Shown: positions 9,985-19,525, numbered from the stretch's first letter. The stretch is DNA of 64,000 nt from Acidihalobacter yilgarnensis (GCF_001753245.1 NZ_CP017415.1:1020501-1084500), one strand, 5' to 3'. Notes: generated from the sequence alone by a model not told the origin. Numbers and translations are program-made.

Positions 9985-11367
9985 CTAGACGGTGTGCAGA
10001 TACCAGGCGTGTTCCAGCGAGGAAATGTGGTGGCGGAATTTTGCCCGCTCGGTGTGCTTATTGGCGAGGTAGACCTTGATGAAGTCCGCGCCGAGATAGG
10101 TGGGCAGGATACGCGCCTGTTCAAGGGCGCGCAGCGCATCCAACCAGGTGATCGGGAGGCTCGGTTCGAGCTGGGCGTAGGCGTTGCCGGTAATCGGTTC
10201 ACCCGGCTCGCACTGTTGCGTCAGGCCGTGATGGATGCCGGCAAGGACCAGCGTCGTCAATAAATAGGGGTTGGCGTCGGCACCGGCCACGCGGTGTTCC
10301 AGGCGGCGGGCGTGATCGGGGCCCGCGGGAATGCGCAATGCGGTGGTGCGGTTGTTGTAGGCCCAGGCCGGCGTCAGCGGGACGAAGGTTTCCTCGCGGA
10401 AGCGGCGATAGGAATTGGCGTTCGGCGCACACAAAGCCATGGATTCTGGCATGGTTTCGATCAATCCACCCAGGGCATGTCGCAGCAGAGGGCTGCCGAG
10501 CGTGCCGCCATTGCTGAAGACATTATGGCCATCGGCGTCGAGCAAGCTGACATGGATGTGGGTGCCGCTGCCGGGCAGATCAGCGTAGGGCTTGGCCATG
10601 AAGGTGGCGTACATGCCGTGACGCTGAGCGACGCTGCGCACGACGCGCTTGAGCAGTATGGCGTGGTCGCAGGCCGCGAGCGGATCGGACTGGTGCTTGA
10701 GATTGATTTCGTACTGTCCGGGGGCATATTCGGCCACGGCGGTATCGGCCGGGATGCCTTGCGCGCGGCAGGTAATGTCCACCTCGTCGAGGAAGGCGCC
10801 GTAGTCGTCCAGTTCGGTGATGCCGTAGACCTGGGTCTTGTGTTCGCGCTCGCCGCTGACTGGCGAAATTGGCGGCTGCGGCGCGCCGTCGGCACCCCGT
10901 TCACGATCGATCAGGTAGAACTCAAGCTCGACTGCGACCACTGGCGTTAGCCCCAGTTCGTCTCGAAAACGCGCCAGAACAGCTGCCAGTCGGTGACGCG
11001 GATCGGCGAAGTAGGGCTGGCCCTGTTCATCGTACATGCCAAGCAACAGCTGGCCCATTGGGCGTCGATGCCAGGGGGCGCGACATAGGCTGCCGACTAC
11101 CGGGAAACAAATCTGGTCTGCGTCGCCGATCTCGAAACCCAAGCCGGTTTCCTCGGCGGTGTCGCCGGTGATGTCGGCCGCGAACACCGAGCCTGGCAAA
11201 TTGACGCCGTCGGTGTAGATTTTGTTCAGCGCAGACAGCTCAATGCGCTTGCCCCGTAGAATACCGTTGACGTCTGGAACGATGAGATCGAGCGCTTCGA
11301 TATCCGGGTGGGCCTGCAGAAACGCAGCGACCTCCGGGTGGGGGTGTTTCGGATCGTTCGCGGACAT
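9985..11367 (-). CDS. puuA: Gamma-glutamylpolyamine synthetase, glutamine synthetase family (paralogue 1)
   Basis: This 460-residue glutamine-synthetase-fold enzyme probably ligates glutamate to putrescine or a longer polyamine with ATP. Catalytic-domain landmarks are VAVELEFYLIDRE, AEYAPGQYEINLKHQSD, FMAKPYADLPGSGTHIHVSL, NANSYRRF, NRTTALRIP and RRLEHRVAGADANPYL. The lack of true GlnA signatures and the position next to puuB support a polyamine substrate. A second paralogue lies at 12383 in the divergent operon. By order and orientation this copy corresponds to Pseudomonas spuI. Which polyamine each paralogue prefers cannot be told from sequence. Confidence 0.88.
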   Translation of the reverse strand: MSANDPKHPHPEVAAFLQAHPDIEALDLIVPDVNGILRGKRIELSALNKIYTDGVNLPGSVFAADITGDTAEETGLGFEIGDADQICFPVVGSLCRAPWHRRPMGQLLLGMYDEQGQPYFADPRHRLAAVLARFRDELGLTPVVAVELEFYLIDRERGADGAPQPPISPVSGEREHKTQVYGITELDDYGAFLDEVDITCRAQGIPADTAVAEYAPGQYEINLKHQSDPLAACDHAILLKRVVRSVAQRHGMYATFMAKPYADLPGSGTHIHVSLLDADGHNVFSNGGTLGSPLLRHALGGLIETMPESMALCAPNANSYRRFREETFVPLTPAWAYNNRTTALRIPAGPDHARRLEHRVAGADANPYLLTTLVLAGIHHGLTQQCEPGEPITGNAYAQLEPSLPITWLDALRALEQARILPTYLGADFIKVYLANKHTERAKFRHHISSLEHAWYLHTV

Positions 11368-11624
11368 CGTGGGGAGCCCTGATTGTTTAATATCCTTATA
11401 GTCTTGGTCTCCTTATGGCTTGTCAAGCGAGTTGCCTCGCTGTTTGTATGGATTGCTACTGGATCGGCCGAAATCTCGCCTGACAGAACGAATAGTGGTA
11501 CTGATGAGACGGATTGTGGGTGTCTTGAGAGGTGCTGGATTGTGCGCGCCATGCTTGATTGTGATCGGCTTGTTTCGTTTTGATGGCGATGATATGTTTA
11601 AAAAACTTAACAATGGTGGTTCGA
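11368..11624. promoter_or_regulatory. Divergent promoter region between the puuA and puuD operons
   Basis: This 257-base gap separates two oppositely transcribed polyamine operons. Weak PuuR-like sequences occur near its edges: 11384-11398 matches the complement of the recalled E. coli PuuR site at about 10 of 15 positions, and 11598-11612 matches it directly at about 9 of 15. As at 3988-4062, the two face opposite directions. The matches are poor enough to be chance. Confidence 0.3.
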
Positions 11625-12383
11625 ATGTCTGATCGTAAACCTCTGATCGCCATCCCCGCCGATGCCCGCCTGTTGGGCCCACATGTGTTTCATGCCGCTG
11701 CGGAAAAATACCTGCGCGCCGTGACCGATGTGGTGGGCGGTTTGCCCTTTATTCTGCCGGTGATGGCGGAGCAGCTTAGCTTCGATGACGTGCTGGGACG
11801 GGTGGATGGCATTCTGCTGCCGGGTAGTCCATCGAACGTCGAGCCACATCACTATGACGGTCCGCCTAGCGCCCCGGATACGGCGCATGATCCCGCCCGC
11901 GATGCATTCACGTTGCCGCTGATTCAGGCCGCACTCGCGCGAGGCGTGCCGATCTTCGCCATTTGCCGCGGTTTGCAGGAAATGAACGTCGCCTTGGGCG
12001 GCAGTTTGCATCAACGCGTACAAGAATTGCCCGGCATGCAGGATCATCGCGAGGATACGACGCAGTCGCTGGAGGTGCAGTACGGCCCGTCGCACGAGGT
12101 GAGCATCCTCCCCGGTGGCTTGCTGGCGGATTTGCTCGGGCAACCGCGGATACTGGTCAATTCCTTGCATTGGCAGGGCGTGGATCGACTCGCGCCCGGC
12201 CTGCGCGCCGAGGCCGTCGCCGACGACGGGCTGGTTGAGGCCTTCACGGTCCCTTCGGCCCCGGGTTTCAACTTGGCGGTGCAGTGGCACCCTGAGTGGC
12301 ATGCGACCGAAAATCCGGTTTCGATGGCCATGTTCATCGCGTTCGGCGATGCTTGTCGACTTCGCAGGCAGACAGGAGGGTGA
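11625..12383 (+). CDS. puuD: Gamma-glutamyl-gamma-aminobutyrate hydrolase
   Basis: This class I glutamine-amidotransferase-like hydrolase (252 residues) cleaves gamma-glutamyl-GABA to glutamate and GABA, recovering the glutamate used by PuuA. The nucleophile Cys is in FAICRGLQEMNVALGGSLHQ, and the His/Glu pair is in QWHPEWHATENP. The N-terminal PLIAIPADARL and LPGSPSNVEPHHY segments fit the PuuD/peptidase C26 family. The start at 11625 (MSDRKPLIAIP) is preferred, although the upstream binding site is weak and a start 12 bases earlier is possible. The stop overlaps the next start as TGATG, so this gene and the following synthetase are translationally coupled. It corresponds to Pseudomonas spuA. 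Confidence 0.92.
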   Translation: MSDRKPLIAIPADARLLGPHVFHAAAEKYLRAVTDVVGGLPFILPVMAEQLSFDDVLGRVDGILLPGSPSNVEPHHYDGPPSAPDTAHDPARDAFTLPLIQAALARGVPIFAICRGLQEMNVALGGSLHQRVQELPGMQDHREDTTQSLEVQYGPSHEVSILPGGLLADLLGQPRILVNSLHWQGVDRLAPGLRAEAVADDGLVEAFTVPSAPGFNLAVQWHPEWHATENPVSMAMFIAFGDACRLRRQTGG

Positions 12384-13738
12384 TGAGCATGGATCAGCAA
12401 GACATGGATTACATCAACGGCTGGTTCGCGGAACGGCGTATCACCGAGGTCGAATGTCTGGTGCCGGATATGACCGGCAACGCACGCGGCAAGATTATCC
12501 CCGCCGGCAAATTCTGCAAGGAGCTGGGCTTGCGTCTGCCGGAGCAGCTGTTCATCCAGACCGTGACGGGCGATTGGCCGGACGACGAAAACATCGTCGA
12601 TCCGCGCGAAATCGACATGATCTTGAAGCCCGACACGAATACATTACGCATGGTGCCTTGGGCGGCAGATCCCACTGCGCAGGTGATTCACGACTGCTTC
12701 CTGCGCGACGGCACACCGGTCGATATTGCTCCGCGCGAGGTTCTCAAGCGCGTGCTCGCGCAATACGAGAGTCGGGGCTGGCGTCCCGTGGTCGCGCCCG
12801 AACTGGAATTCTTCCTGGTCAAGCGCAATATCGATCCCGATTACCCATTGGAGCCGCCGATCGGCCGCTCCGGGCGGCCAGAGCGAGCCCGGCAGTCTTA
12901 CGGCATCGACGCGGTCAACGAATTCGATCCGCTGTTCGAAGATATTTACGATTATTGCGAGGCGCAGGAACTCGACATCGACACGCTGATTCACGAGTCG
13001 GGCGCGGCGCAGATGGAGATCAATTTCCTGCACGGCGAAGCGCTGTCGCTGGCCGATCAGGTGTTCCTGTTCAAGCGTACCGTGCGTGAAGCGGCGATGC
13101 GCCACGACATGTACGCGACCTTCATGGCCAAGCCGCTGGAGAACGAACCCGGCAGCGCCATGCACATCCATCAGAGCGTGGTCGACAGCGTCACCGGCAA
13201 AAATCTCTTCGCCGATGAAAACGGTGGCATGAGCGAATTTTTCCGCCATTACATCGGTGGCCTGCAGCGCTATTTGCCTGACGCGATGTCGTTTTTTGCC
13301 CCCAACGTCAATTCCTACCGCCGTATCGCGCGCCATGAATCCGCGCCGATCAATGCCGACTGGGGCATGGACAACCGTACCGTCGGCCTGCGTGTGCCCT
13401 TCGCGCCGGCGCACGCGATGCGTGTGGAGAACCGCGTCGCCGGTGCCGACGCCAACCCCTATTTGGCGCTGGCGGCGACGCTGGCCTGCGGTCTGCTCGG
13501 CTGCATTGAGCGCCTGGAACCGCGTGCGGAGCAGAAGGGCAGCGCGTACGAATTGCCCTTCGGTTTGCCGCGCAGCCTGGAGGAGTCGCTGCACAATCTG
13601 GATGAATGCGCCCCCTTGCAGGCATTGCTGGGCGAGCGTTTCGTGCGCGTATACGGTGCGATCAAACGCAAGGAATACGAAACCTTCTTCCGGGTGATCA
13701 GCTCCTGGGAGCGGGAGTTCCTGCTGCTCGCGGTCTGA
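12383..13738 (+). CDS. puuA: Gamma-glutamylpolyamine synthetase, glutamine synthetase family (paralogue 2)
   Basis: This second glutamine-synthetase-like ligase is 451 residues. It starts at the ATG overlapping the puuD stop codon and is served by AGGAGG immediately upstream. It has the full catalytic set: VAPELEFFLVKRN, HESGAAQMEINFLHGEAL, YATFMAKPLENEPGSAMHIH, PNVNSYRRIA, NRTVGLRVP and ENRVAGADANPYLAL. It is clearly diverged from the copy at 9985, especially in its N-terminal 130 residues, so the two probably act on different amines such as putrescine and spermidine. It sits between puuD and a putrescine aminotransferase, matching Pseudomonas spuB. Confidence 0.88.
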   Translation: MSMDQQDMDYINGWFAERRITEVECLVPDMTGNARGKIIPAGKFCKELGLRLPEQLFIQTVTGDWPDDENIVDPREIDMILKPDTNTLRMVPWAADPTAQVIHDCFLRDGTPVDIAPREVLKRVLAQYESRGWRPVVAPELEFFLVKRNIDPDYPLEPPIGRSGRPERARQSYGIDAVNEFDPLFEDIYDYCEAQELDIDTLIHESGAAQMEINFLHGEALSLADQVFLFKRTVREAAMRHDMYATFMAKPLENEPGSAMHIHQSVVDSVTGKNLFADENGGMSEFFRHYIGGLQRYLPDAMSFFAPNVNSYRRIARHESAPINADWGMDNRTVGLRVPFAPAHAMRVENRVAGADANPYLALAATLACGLLGCIERLEPRAEQKGSAYELPFGLPRSLEESLHNLDECAPLQALLGERFVRVYGAIKRKEYETFFRVISSWEREFLLLAV

Positions 13739-13785
13739 CCGGCAAGCGGGCAGGTGCGACCGATTCAATATTGACGGAGAGTCTC

Positions 13786-15174
13786 ATGTCACACGACGCA
13801 ACCGCAGCCGCGGGCACTACCGACAGTTGGCAGCAGCAGGATCGCGCGCACCACTTGCACCCCTTCACCGACTACAAGGCGCTCAACGCCAAGGGCTCGC
13901 GCATCATCACCCGTGCCGAGGGCTGCTACATCTGGGATTCGGAGGGCCACAAGCTGCTCGATGGCATGGCCGGGCTTTGGTGCGTGAACATCGGTTATGG
14001 CCGCAAGGAGCTGGCCGAGGCCGCTTATGCGCAGATGCAGGAACTGCCTTACTACAACAATTTTTTCCAGTGCTCGACGCCCCCGGCGGTGGAATTGTCC
14101 GCATTGCTCGCCGAACTGACGCCGCCGCACCTCAATCATGTTTTCTTTACCGGTTCCGGCTCGGAATCCAACGATACCGTGCTGCGCATGGTGCGTTACT
14201 ACTGGAAGCTCAAGGGCAAACCCTACAAGAAAATCATCATCGCCCGCGATAATGCCTATCACGGCAGCACGGTTGCCGGTGCCAGTCTGAGCGGCATGAA
14301 GGCCATGCACGCGCAGGGCGATCTGCCGATCCCCGGTATCGTGCACATCGAGCAGCCGTATCACTTTGGCGTCGCGCCCGAGATGGACCCGGCCGAGTTC
14401 GGCCTGCGCGCGGCGCGAGCCCTGGAACGCAAGATCGACGAATTGGGCGAGTGCAACGTCGCCGCCTTCATCGCCGAGCCGATTCAGGGCGCCGGTGGCG
14501 TCATTATCCCGCCAGACAGTTACTGGCCGGAGATCAAGCGCATCTGTGCCGAGCGGGACATTCTGTTCGTGGCCGACGAGGTCATTACCGGCTTCGGTCG
14601 ATTGGGTACCTGGTTCGGTTCCCAGTATTACGGCATCGAGCCCGATCTGATGTCCATTGCCAAGGGTTTATCCTCGGGCTATCAGCCCATCGGTGGCGTG
14701 ATGGTGAGCGACAAGGTGGCCGAGGTCGTCATCGATCAGGGGGGCGAGTTCTTCCACGGCTACACTTATTCTGGACACCCGGTCGCCGCTGCAGTGGCCG
14801 CCGCCAATCTGCGAATCCTGCGTGACGAACGCATCATCGAGCGCGCTGGTGCGGAGGTGGGACCCTACCTGCAGAAGCGTTGGGCCGAGTTGGCAGATCA
14901 CCCGCTGGTCGGCGAGACGCGTGGCGTCGGTATGCTTGCCGCGCTGGAGCTGGTGCGCGCCAAGTCGCCACGTCAGGATTTCGCGCCCGCGGGCAAAGTC
15001 GGCACTCTGTGTCGTGATATCTGTGTGGATAACGGGCTGGTGATGCGTGCGGTGCGCGATACCATGATCATCTCACCCCCATTGGTCCTGACCCTGGAAC
15101 AGGTCGACGAATTGATTGAAAAGGCAGCACGTTGTCTTGATCTGACGGCTGCGCGTCTGCATGAAGTTATTTGA
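13786..15174 (+). CDS. spuC: Putrescine:pyruvate aminotransferase, SpuC-like
   Basis: This 462-residue class III PLP aminotransferase probably moves an amino group from putrescine (or cadaverine or spermidine) to pyruvate. Landmarks are HHLHPFTDYKALNAKGSRII, GLWCVNIGYGRKEL, TGSGSESNDTVLRMVRYYW, EPIQGAGGVIIPPDSYW, ADEVITGFGRLGTWFGSQYY and the Schiff-base Lys in LMSIAKGLSSGYQP. The start at 13786 follows GACGGAGAG. Transamination gives a second, glutamate-independent way into putrescine degradation alongside the gamma-glutamyl route encoded by its neighbours. It closes the puuD-puuA-spuC operon. Confidence 0.9.
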   Translation: MSHDATAAAGTTDSWQQQDRAHHLHPFTDYKALNAKGSRIITRAEGCYIWDSEGHKLLDGMAGLWCVNIGYGRKELAEAAYAQMQELPYYNNFFQCSTPPAVELSALLAELTPPHLNHVFFTGSGSESNDTVLRMVRYYWKLKGKPYKKIIIARDNAYHGSTVAGASLSGMKAMHAQGDLPIPGIVHIEQPYHFGVAPEMDPAEFGLRAARALERKIDELGECNVAAFIAEPIQGAGGVIIPPDSYWPEIKRICAERDILFVADEVITGFGRLGTWFGSQYYGIEPDLMSIAKGLSSGYQPIGGVMVSDKVAEVVIDQGGEFFHGYTYSGHPVAAAVAAANLRILRDERIIERAGAEVGPYLQKRWAELADHPLVGETRGVGMLAALELVRAKSPRQDFAPAGKVGTLCRDICVDNGLVMRAVRDTMIISPPLVLTLEQVDELIEKAARCLDLTAARLHEVI

Positions 15175-15572
15175 TGCGCGATGAACGCCCTGTTTTGGTG
15201 CGCACGAGCATTTAGGCGCGCCAGTCGGGTGCTGTGTTTAGTATTAAGGACAAAGTGATCGGGGGCTGAGCAGGGGCGCGTGTATCCGTGCCTCGGAGAT
15301 AAACCTGCGACAGGACGCACTGTCACCGTAACCCTGATTTTAAATAGAGGTCGTTTGGACCCGGTTTATGGGTTATGAGATCCGCTTGATGTTCGTGAAC
15401 CGTGTATTTAGCTATGGAGTGTGTAATATTTTAATCAATCAATGAGGGCTGATTGGTGCAAGCTGCCATCATCTGGCACGTATCTTGGTTAGCTAAATAC
15501 GGCGCTCCATCGGTCGCCCGCGTTGCGGACACGGGTGGCGGGGCGTTGATCGGCGAGCAAAGGGAGAGATAA
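15175..15572. promoter_or_regulatory. 398-base gap before the polyamine transporter, with an inverted repeat
   Basis: No gene is visible here. An inverted repeat, CAATCA at 15436-15441 and TGATTG at 15450-15455, lies in an A/T-rich stretch about 120 bases before the transporter start. It could be an operator or chance. The size of the gap suggests that the transporter genes have their own promoter. Confidence 0.3.
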
Positions 15573-16682
15573 GTGGCCACAGAGGTGAATCGGCAGACGG
15601 CCGTGGCAACGCATGTCGGTGCCGCAGCCGGCGTGGGCTTGGAGGTGGTCAGCCTCAGCAAGCGATACGATGGCCATCAGGCGCTGGCGGGCGTGGACCT
15701 CAAGATCCATCCGGGGGAATTTTTCACGCTGCTCGGCCCTTCAGGTTGCGGTAAGACCACGCTGCTGCGCTTGATCGCCGGATTGGAACGTCCGGACGGC
15801 GGTGACGTACTGATCGACGGTCAGCAGGTGACCGGCCAGGCCGCGCATGCTCGCAAGGTGAACACGGTGTTCCAATCCTATGCCTTGTTTCCGCATCTCA
15901 ACGTGGCGGATAACGTCGCCTTTGGGCTGCGCATGCAGGGGATGGAAAAGGCCACACGCCAGCGCAAGGTGGCGGAAATGTTGGCCTTCATGCATATCGA
16001 GGCGTTGGCGGAACGCCGGCCGGAGCAGCTTTCGGGTGGTCAGCAGCAGCGCGTCGCGCTAGCGAGGGCGTTGGTCAACGAACCTCAGATATTGCTGCTC
16101 GATGAACCACTCTCGGCGCTGGATGCCAAGCTGCGTGCCGAGCTGCAGCTCGAACTCAAGCGTACCCAACGCCGTCTCGGCATGACCTTCATACTGGTAA
16201 CGCACGATCAGGCCGAGGCCTTGACCTTGTCTGATCGCATCGCGGTGATGCGCGAGGGCCGGGTAGAACAGGTCGGCGGCGTGACCGAGCTTTACGAGCG
16301 TCCGCGCACGGCCTATGTCGCTGAATTTCTGGGACAAGCCAACAGCCTGCGCGTCAGTGCTGCTTCCGGCCATGAGGTGGATACACCCATCGGTCGCCTG
16401 CGCTTGCACGAAGCGGCGCCGGCCGGTTTGAGTCAGGTGATGGTGCGCCCGGAACGCCTGAGTCTGGACGGCATCAGTGACGAGAATTGCAATCGCTTCG
16501 AGGCGCGCGTGATCGAGCGGATTTATCTGGGGGCGGGTAGTCGCTATACGCTGGATATCAATGGCACCGCACTGATCGCGATGATTGCTCACCAGTCCTA
16601 CGCGACCCATTTGCCGGAGGAGGGCGATCGTGTCCAGGTGCAGGTGCACCCGCGCGACGTGATTCCTCTGGCCGAGCGCTGA
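15573..16682 (+). CDS. potA: Polyamine ABC transporter ATP-binding protein
   Basis: This 369-residue ATPase energises a spermidine/putrescine importer. Walker A is GPSGCGKTTLLRL (about residues 53-65). The signature is LSGGQQQRVALARALVNEPQ, followed by Walker B ILLLDEPLSALD and the switch His in LVTHDQAEAL. The C-terminal 100 residues form a TOBE-like regulatory domain (RPERLSLDG, RVIERIYLGAGSRYTLDING). The start is GTG at 15573, preceded by AGGGAGA. It is followed after 31 bases by two permease genes and a binding-protein gene, a complete PotABCD/SpuFGH-type layout apart from the frameshift in the second permease. Confidence 0.95.
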   Translation: MATEVNRQTAVATHVGAAAGVGLEVVSLSKRYDGHQALAGVDLKIHPGEFFTLLGPSGCGKTTLLRLIAGLERPDGGDVLIDGQQVTGQAAHARKVNTVFQSYALFPHLNVADNVAFGLRMQGMEKATRQRKVAEMLAFMHIEALAERRPEQLSGGQQQRVALARALVNEPQILLLDEPLSALDAKLRAELQLELKRTQRRLGMTFILVTHDQAEALTLSDRIAVMREGRVEQVGGVTELYERPRTAYVAEFLGQANSLRVSAASGHEVDTPIGRLRLHEAAPAGLSQVMVRPERLSLDGISDENCNRFEARVIERIYLGAGSRYTLDINGTALIAMIAHQSYATHLPEEGDRVQVQVHPRDVIPLAER

Positions 16683-16713
16683 CCCGCATGGCCGAGCTCC
16701 GGAGCTGTCATCG

Positions 16714-17604
16714 ATGAATACCTCACTGCGCCGTGGCTTGCACTTGATGCTTAGCGTCGGTCCCGGCGTCACCTGGATCACGTTGTTTCTGTTCCTGCCG
16801 AGCCTTCTCATGGGGCTGCTGGCCTTCATGACCAATGGACAGTACGGCCAGCCCACGTTGCCGCTGACCGACAAGGCCTTCGTTCAGGTTGCCGGCTACA
16901 GCTTCCTCGGCTGGAGCCCAGGCAACCTGCAGGTGGTTGGGCGTTCGTTGATGCAGGCCGCTTACACCACGGTGGCGACCGTGCTCCTCGCCTATCCGCT
17001 GGCCTTTTTCATTGCCCGAGCCCAATCGCGCTACCGGCCAGTGTTGTTGCTCCTGGTGATCGTGCCTTCATGGACCAACCAGGTCGTGCGTACCTATGCC
17101 TGGATGCAGATTCTTGCGCCGGGCACCTGGCTGTCGAACCTGGCCACCACGCTGGGCCTGCTACCACAGCACATGGGGCTTTACCCCAGCAGTTTCGCGG
17201 TGTCTATGGGCTTGGTCTACAACTACCTGCCTTATATGGTCCTGCCGATCTATGCCTCGGTAGAGAAACTCGACTGGCGCCTGGTGGATGCCGTGCGCGA
17301 CCTCTACGCAAGCGGCTGGCGTGTGTTTCGCCACGGTATCTTCCCGCAAACCGTGCCCGGTCTGCTCGCCGGCATCATCCTGGTCGCCATCCCCGCCTTC
17401 GGTGCCTATATCGTGCCGCAGCTGCTGGGTGGAGATCGCTCGATGCTGCTCGGCAATCTCATCGCGCAGCAGTTCAGTTCTCTGCCCAACTGGCCCTTCG
17501 GCGCAGCGCTTACCCTGGTGATGCTGGCCTTTACCTTCGGCGGCTTGTTGGTTTTCCGGCGCATGGCTCGGCGCCTTAACGCCGGCGAGGCGAATCTGTT
17601 ATGA
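16714..17604 (+). CDS. potB: Polyamine ABC transporter permease 1
   Basis: This inner-membrane permease of 296 residues has about six hydrophobic spans, an N-terminal helix (ITLFLFLPSLLMGLLAFM) and a large extracytoplasmic loop. The EAA motif that contacts the ATPase is VDAVRDLYASGWRVFRHGIFP (about residues 190-210). The stop overlaps the start of the next permease gene (ATGA), indicating coupled translation. It corresponds to PotB/SpuG. Confidence 0.93.
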   Translation: MNTSLRRGLHLMLSVGPGVTWITLFLFLPSLLMGLLAFMTNGQYGQPTLPLTDKAFVQVAGYSFLGWSPGNLQVVGRSLMQAAYTTVATVLLAYPLAFFIARAQSRYRPVLLLLVIVPSWTNQVVRTYAWMQILAPGTWLSNLATTLGLLPQHMGLYPSSFAVSMGLVYNYLPYMVLPIYASVEKLDWRLVDAVRDLYASGWRVFRHGIFPQTVPGLLAGIILVAIPAFGAYIVPQLLGGDRSMLLGNLIAQQFSSLPNWPFGAALTLVMLAFTFGGLLVFRRMARRLNAGEANLL

Positions 17605-18426
17605 GCCGCGTCTCGTCCGTGACGCGCCTGACGCAAGGAGTGGCCATCGCGACGCTGGCATTCCTCTGGCTGCCGCTGTTCATTGTGGTGGCATTTTCCT
17701 TCGAGCCAGAGGCGGCGGCAGTCAACCTCACGGGCTTCACTCTCGACTGGTACGCGCGCGTCTGGGAGCAGGGCGGTATGCTTCATGCCCTGCTTCGCTC
17801 GCTCGCTCGAACTCGGACTCGGCTCCGCCGCGCTGGGCACAGTGTTGGGTGCGCTGCTTGCCGTCGGGCTGCATCGTTATCGCGGGCGTGGGTTCGCCAT
17901 CCTGGCGCTCATCGTGTACTTGCCCATCGTGATGCCCGACGTTATTTATGGCATCTCGCAGATGGTGTTCTTCAACTACATGCACGAGTTCCTCGGCTGG
18001 CCGCAAGCTGGCCTCGTGACCATGGGCATCGCCCACGTTAGCTTCGAAATACCCTATGTTGCGCTGGTGGTCTACGCGCGTCTGGTCGGCCTCGACCGCA
18101 ATCTGGTCCATGCCGCTTCCGACCTGTACGCCTCGCCCCTCAAAAGCATCTACGCCTTCTGGTTGCCGGTGCTCAAGCCATCCTTGATCGCCGGTTTTCT
18201 GCTGGCCTTCACGTTGTCGCTGGACGATTTCGTGATCAGCTTTTTCACCAGCGGCCCTGGCAGCGTCACGCTGCCGATCTATATTTGGGGGAGTATCGCC
18301 CGCCATGGCGTCACCCCGGAAACCAATGCCATTGCCAGCCTGATGATCGGTGCCGTACTGCTGATAGCGCTGGCGCAAACCCTTTTCCAAGCCCGTCGAC
18401 ACGGGCATCTGTCGTCCAACCCGTAA
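17601..18426 (+). pseudogene. potC: Polyamine ABC transporter permease 2, frameshifted in a tetranucleotide repeat
   Basis: This gene encodes the PotC/SpuH partner permease. The first frame starts at 17601 with a normal N-terminus (LAFLWLPLFIVVAFSFEPEA) and reads correctly to about LLRSL. The family sequence then continues one frame over as ELGLGSAALGTVLGALLAVG, with the EAA loop HAASDLYASPLKSIYAFWLP and a normal C-terminus. The switch falls exactly in a run of about 3.75 TCGC units at 17795-17809. Removing one four-base unit restores a single frame of about 273 residues. It could be a true loss of function, a reversible slippage switch or a sequencing error. The intact flanking sequence argues for a very recent event. 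Confidence 0.85.
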
Positions 18427-18463
18427 CCGCCCAGCTGACTGCCTCTGAAGGGGGATATCGAAG

Positions 18464-19525
18464 ATGCAATTCCTGAAAAAAAGCCTGTTGTTCCTGTCGA
18501 TCGCGGCGCTGCCCGCTCTGGCCTCGGCCGAACAGACGTTGTATCTGTTCAATTGGACCGAGTACATGAACCCGAAGATCATCAAACAATTCGAGGCCAA
18601 ATATCACGTCAAGGTCGTGCAGACTTATTACTCATCGAATTCGGAGCTGCTGGCCAAACTGACGGCAGGTGGCACCTCACAGTACGACGTAGTCGTGCCC
18701 TCCAGCTATATGATCGAGCGCATGGCCGCAGCCGGCCTGCTCAGCAAGCTCGACAAATCCAAATTGCCCAATTTCAAAAACCTGATGCCCGAGTTCCAGA
18801 ACACCGCCTACGATCCACACGATGCGTATGCGATCCCCTATCAGTGGGGCACCACCGCGCTTGCCTACGACACGCGCAAATTCAAGAACCCGCCGCAGAC
18901 CTGGGGGATACTGTTCGATCCCAAGGTCAATCCTAGTTATCCCTTCGCACTCATGGGCGGCACAGGCCAGGATACCCTGCACGCCGCCTGCGCCTATCTT
19001 GGTTACACCTTCGGCTGTGACACGGTCGACGAGTGGAAGGCCGCGGCAAAACTCGTGATCGAGACCAAAAAGCGTCACAATTTTGTCGGCTTCGTCGACG
19101 GCACCCCCGCATTACATCAGTTGGAAAAGGGTGTGATTGCTGCCGGTATTGTCTATAACGGCGATCTTGCCAACGAAAAGGAAAGCAGCCCCAAGGCAAC
19201 CAAGTACATCAAGTACATCATCCCGAAGGGCGGCGCCGAAGTCTGGGTGGACAACATGGCGATCCCTGCGCACGCACCTAATCCCGAGCTGGCCTACAAA
19301 TTCATTAACTTCATTCTCGACGCCAAGGTCGGTGCCGAATTGTCGAATTATAATGTTTACGCCAGCCCCAATGCGGCCTCGCACCCGTATCTCGACAAGG
19401 TGCTCAAGTCGCCGCTGGTGCAGCCTACCGCCGAGCAGTGGAAGCGTTTGTATTACATGCCGGGTCTGAAGGGCGAGAAAATGACCGCCTATCAAGCTAT
19501 CTGGCGTGCCGTTCGCGAGCAGTGA
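18464..19525 (+). CDS. potD: Periplasmic polyamine-binding protein
   Basis: This extracellular solute-binding protein of 353 residues begins with a Sec signal peptide (MQFLKKSLLFLSIAALPALA, cleavage after ASA near residue 22). The mature protein starts with EQTLYLFNWTEYMNPKIIKQ, the hallmark of the PotD/PotF/SpuD/SpuE family. Other conserved parts are YDVVVPSSYMIERM, YAIPYQWGTTALAYD and EVWVDNMAIPAHAPNPELAY. It is the last gene of the transporter operon and is followed by a strong terminator. Whether it prefers putrescine or spermidine is not decidable by eye. Confidence 0.94.
   Translation: MQFLKKSLLFLSIAALPALASAEQTLYLFNWTEYMNPKIIKQFEAKYHVKVVQTYYSSNSELLAKLTAGGTSQYDVVVPSSYMIERMAAAGLLSKLDKSKLPNFKNLMPEFQNTAYDPHDAYAIPYQWGTTALAYDTRKFKNPPQTWGILFDPKVNPSYPFALMGGTGQDTLHAACAYLGYTFGCDTVDEWKAAAKLVIETKKRHNFVGFVDGTPALHQLEKGVIAAGIVYNGDLANEKESSPKATKYIKYIIPKGGAEVWVDNMAIPAHAPNPELAYKFINFILDAKVGAELSNYNVYASPNAASHPYLDKVLKSPLVQPTAEQWKRLYYMPGLKGEKMTAYQAIWRAVREQ

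Noticed and set aside
17795-17815. Programmed ribosomal frameshift in potC
   Set aside because: No slippery heptamer or downstream structure was recognised, and the shift coincides with an extra four-base repeat unit, which points to replication slippage.
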